Of a stretch of DNA of 8,237 bases, positions 7,003-8,237 are shown piece by piece; position 1 is the first letter of the stretch, and each line of letters opens with the position of its first letter. Origin of the DNA: JBDSTZ01 sp039927975 (GTDB taxonomy: Bacteria; Pseudomonadota; Gammaproteobacteria; Burkholderiales; Burkholderiaceae_D); assembly GCA_039927975.1 (NCBI GenBank), contig JBDSTZ010000631.1, positions 1-8,237 of the forward strand, read 5' to 3'. A program made the translations under genes and the position numbers. Under the pieces are notes generated by a model. The model searched no databases and had not been told where the DNA came from. It worked only from the letters and a program-made list of their open reading frames with translations.

Positions 7003-7006
7003 CTTT

Positions 7007-8237
7007 ATGAACGTATTCAAACGCAGCGCGCTGGCCCTCGCCATGCTGGCGGCGGCCCCGGCTTTCGCCGCGGTCACCATCAGCATCGACGCCGCCAAGC
7101 CTGGCCCGGTCATCAACAAGAACGTCTACGGCCAATTCGCCGAACACCTCGGCACCGGCATTTACGAAGGCATGTGGGTCGGCCCTGGCTCGAAAATCCC
7201 CAACACCAAAGGCTGGCGCAACGACGTCGTCGGCGCCCTGAAGGACCTGCACGTGCCGCTGGTGCGCTGGCCGGGCGGCTGCTTCGCCGACGAATACCAC
7301 TGGAAGGACGGCCTGGGCCCGCGCGACAAGCGCCCGGTCAAGGTCAACACCAACTGGGGCGGCGTCGAAGAGAGCAACGCGGTCGGCACCCACGAATTCT
7401 TCGACCTGGTCGAACAGCTCGGCGCCGACGCCTACGTCAACGGTAATCTCGGTTCCGGCAACGTGCAGGAAATGTCGGAATGGGTCGAATACCTGACATC
7501 CGACAGCAAGTCCACTTTGGCCAACCTGCGCCGCAAGAACGGCCGCGACAAGCCTTTCAAGGTCGCCTATTTCGCGGTCGGTAACGAAGCCTGGGGCTGC
7601 GGCGGCAACATGACGCCCGAGCACTACGCCAACCTGTACAAAAACTACGAAACCTTCCTGCGCGCGCCGCAGCAGCACCGTCCGAAGCTGATCGCCAGCG
7701 GCGGCAACGCCGACAACGCCGACCGCTGGACCGAGGTGCTGTCGAAGGAACTGCGCAACCAGACCGACGCCATCAGCCTGCACTACTACACCATCCCGAC
7801 CGACAAGTGGGACGTCAAGGGCGCCGCCACCGGCTTCACCGAAGCCGAGTGGGCCGCCACGCTGAAGAACACCCTGCGCATGGATTCGATCATCGCCCAG
7901 AACGAGGCAATGCTCGACAAGAACGATCCGAAGAAGAAGCTCGGCCTGTTCGTCGACGAATGGGGAGCCTGGTACGACGTCGAGAAGGGCACCAACGCCG
8001 GTTTCCTGTTCCAGCAAAACACCCTGCGCGACGCCGTGGTTGCCGCGCTCAATTTCAACATCTTCCACGCCCACGCGGAACGGGTCCGGATGACCAACAT
8101 CGCGCAGATGGTCAATGTGCTGCAAGCGATGATCATCACCGACAAGGACAAGATGGTCCTGACCCCGACCTACCACGCCTACAAGATGTACGTACCGTTC
8201 CAGGACGCCACCTCGCTGCCGGTCGCACTGGGCGGCA
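7007..8237 (+). CDS. Exported GH51 alpha-L-arabinofuranosidase, 3' truncated by window
   Basis: Predicted periplasmic enzyme releasing terminal alpha-L-arabinofuranose from arabinan, arabinoxylan or their oligosaccharides. The frame is open from the ATG at 7007 to the window end (410 complete codons, no stop). It begins with a signal peptide (FKRSALALAMLAAAPAFA, likely cleaved before AVTIS). GH51 signatures are seen in order: YGQFAEHLG at about 42-50, VRWPGGCFAD near 87-96, acid/base Glu194 in VGNEAWGCGG, LHYYTIP in the following barrel strand region, and nucleophile Glu318 in FVDEWGAWYD. The family usually runs to about 500 residues or more, so roughly 100 C-terminal residues, mostly the beta-sandwich, lie beyond the window. 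Its start lies 53 bp after the GH97 gene with its own strong ribosome binding site. Many GH51 enzymes are cytoplasmic; the signal peptide puts this one in the exported set. Both catalytic glutamates are intact. Confidence 0.92.
   Translation, partial: MNVFKRSALALAMLAAAPAFAAVTISIDAAKPGPVINKNVYGQFAEHLGTGIYEGMWVGPGSKIPNTKGWRNDVVGALKDLHVPLVRWPGGCFADEYHWKDGLGPRDKRPVKVNTNWGGVEESNAVGTHEFFDLVEQLGADAYVNGNLGSGNVQEMSEWVEYLTSDSKSTLANLRRKNGRDKPFKVAYFAVGNEAWGCGGNMTPEHYANLYKNYETFLRAPQQHRPKLIASGGNADNADRWTEVLSKELRNQTDAISLHYYTIPTDKWDVKGAATGFTEAEWAATLKNTLRMDSIIAQNEAMLDKNDPKKKLGLFVDEWGAWYDVEKGTNAGFLFQQNTLRDAVVAALNFNIFHAHAERVRMTNIAQMVNVLQAMIITDKDKMVLTPTYHAYKMYVPFQDATSLPVALGG

Noticed and set aside
6650..8176. 508-codon open frame on the - strand opposite GH97 and GH51
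   Set aside because: It spans two convincing + strand genes and their gap, and its sequence is Val/Gly/Ala/Asp-rich shadow peptide.
1..8237. Mobile element, CRISPR, phage or defence system
   Set aside because: No transposase, integrase, spaced direct repeats, terminal inverted repeats or nuclease-like genes were seen; every gene fits pentose catabolism.

Overview
The window is high-G+C DNA with all genes on the + strand and tightly packed. It reads as a sugar-catabolic gene cluster from a proteobacterium. Protein flavour and base composition suggest a betaproteobacterium of the Oxalobacteraceae type (Massilia/Duganella-like). That placement is inference from general resemblance, not from a marker gene.

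Layout: (1) positions 1-1487, 3' part of an IlvD/Edd-family sugar-acid dehydratase (L-arabinonate/D-xylonate dehydratase type), cut by the window start; (2) 1525-2517, a fumarylacetoacetate-hydrolase-fold 2-keto-3-deoxy-pentonate dehydratase (AraD1/GguC type); (3) 2514-4106, an aldehyde dehydrogenase of the 2-oxoglutarate semialdehyde dehydrogenase type, overlapping the previous gene by 4 bp; (4) a 110-bp gap holding two neighbouring hairpin-forming inverted repeats; (5) 4217-4984, a short-chain dehydrogenase closely resembling Caulobacter D-xylose 1-dehydrogenase; (6) 5034-6953, an exported GH97 glycoside hydrolase with residues of the retaining (alpha-galactosidase / beta-L-arabinopyranosidase) branch; (7) 7007-8237, the first 410 residues of an exported GH51 alpha-L-arabinofuranosidase, cut by the window end.

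Together the genes describe one route. The two exported hydrolases release arabinose (furanose and probably pyranose forms) from plant polysaccharide side chains. The SDR oxidises the pentose to its lactone. After lactone opening, the IlvD/Edd enzyme, the FAH-fold dehydratase and the aldehyde dehydrogenase convert the pentonate through 2-keto-3-deoxypentonate and 2-oxoglutarate semialdehyde to 2-oxoglutarate. This is the non-phosphorylative (Weimberg-type) pentose pathway. The lactonase, transporter and regulator are not in the window. Substrate choice (L-arabinose versus D-xylose or both) cannot be settled from sequence; the linked arabinosidase favours L-arabinose.

No tRNA, rRNA, CRISPR array, insertion sequence, phage gene or defence gene was seen. 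No promoter or U-tract terminator is convincing in any gap, so the genes could be one transcript, possibly modulated at the 4115-4186 hairpins. The window looks like a well-ordered metabolic operon rather than an undescribed system. The points worth checking are the GH97 specificity, the mixed xylose/arabinose signals and the intergenic repeats.
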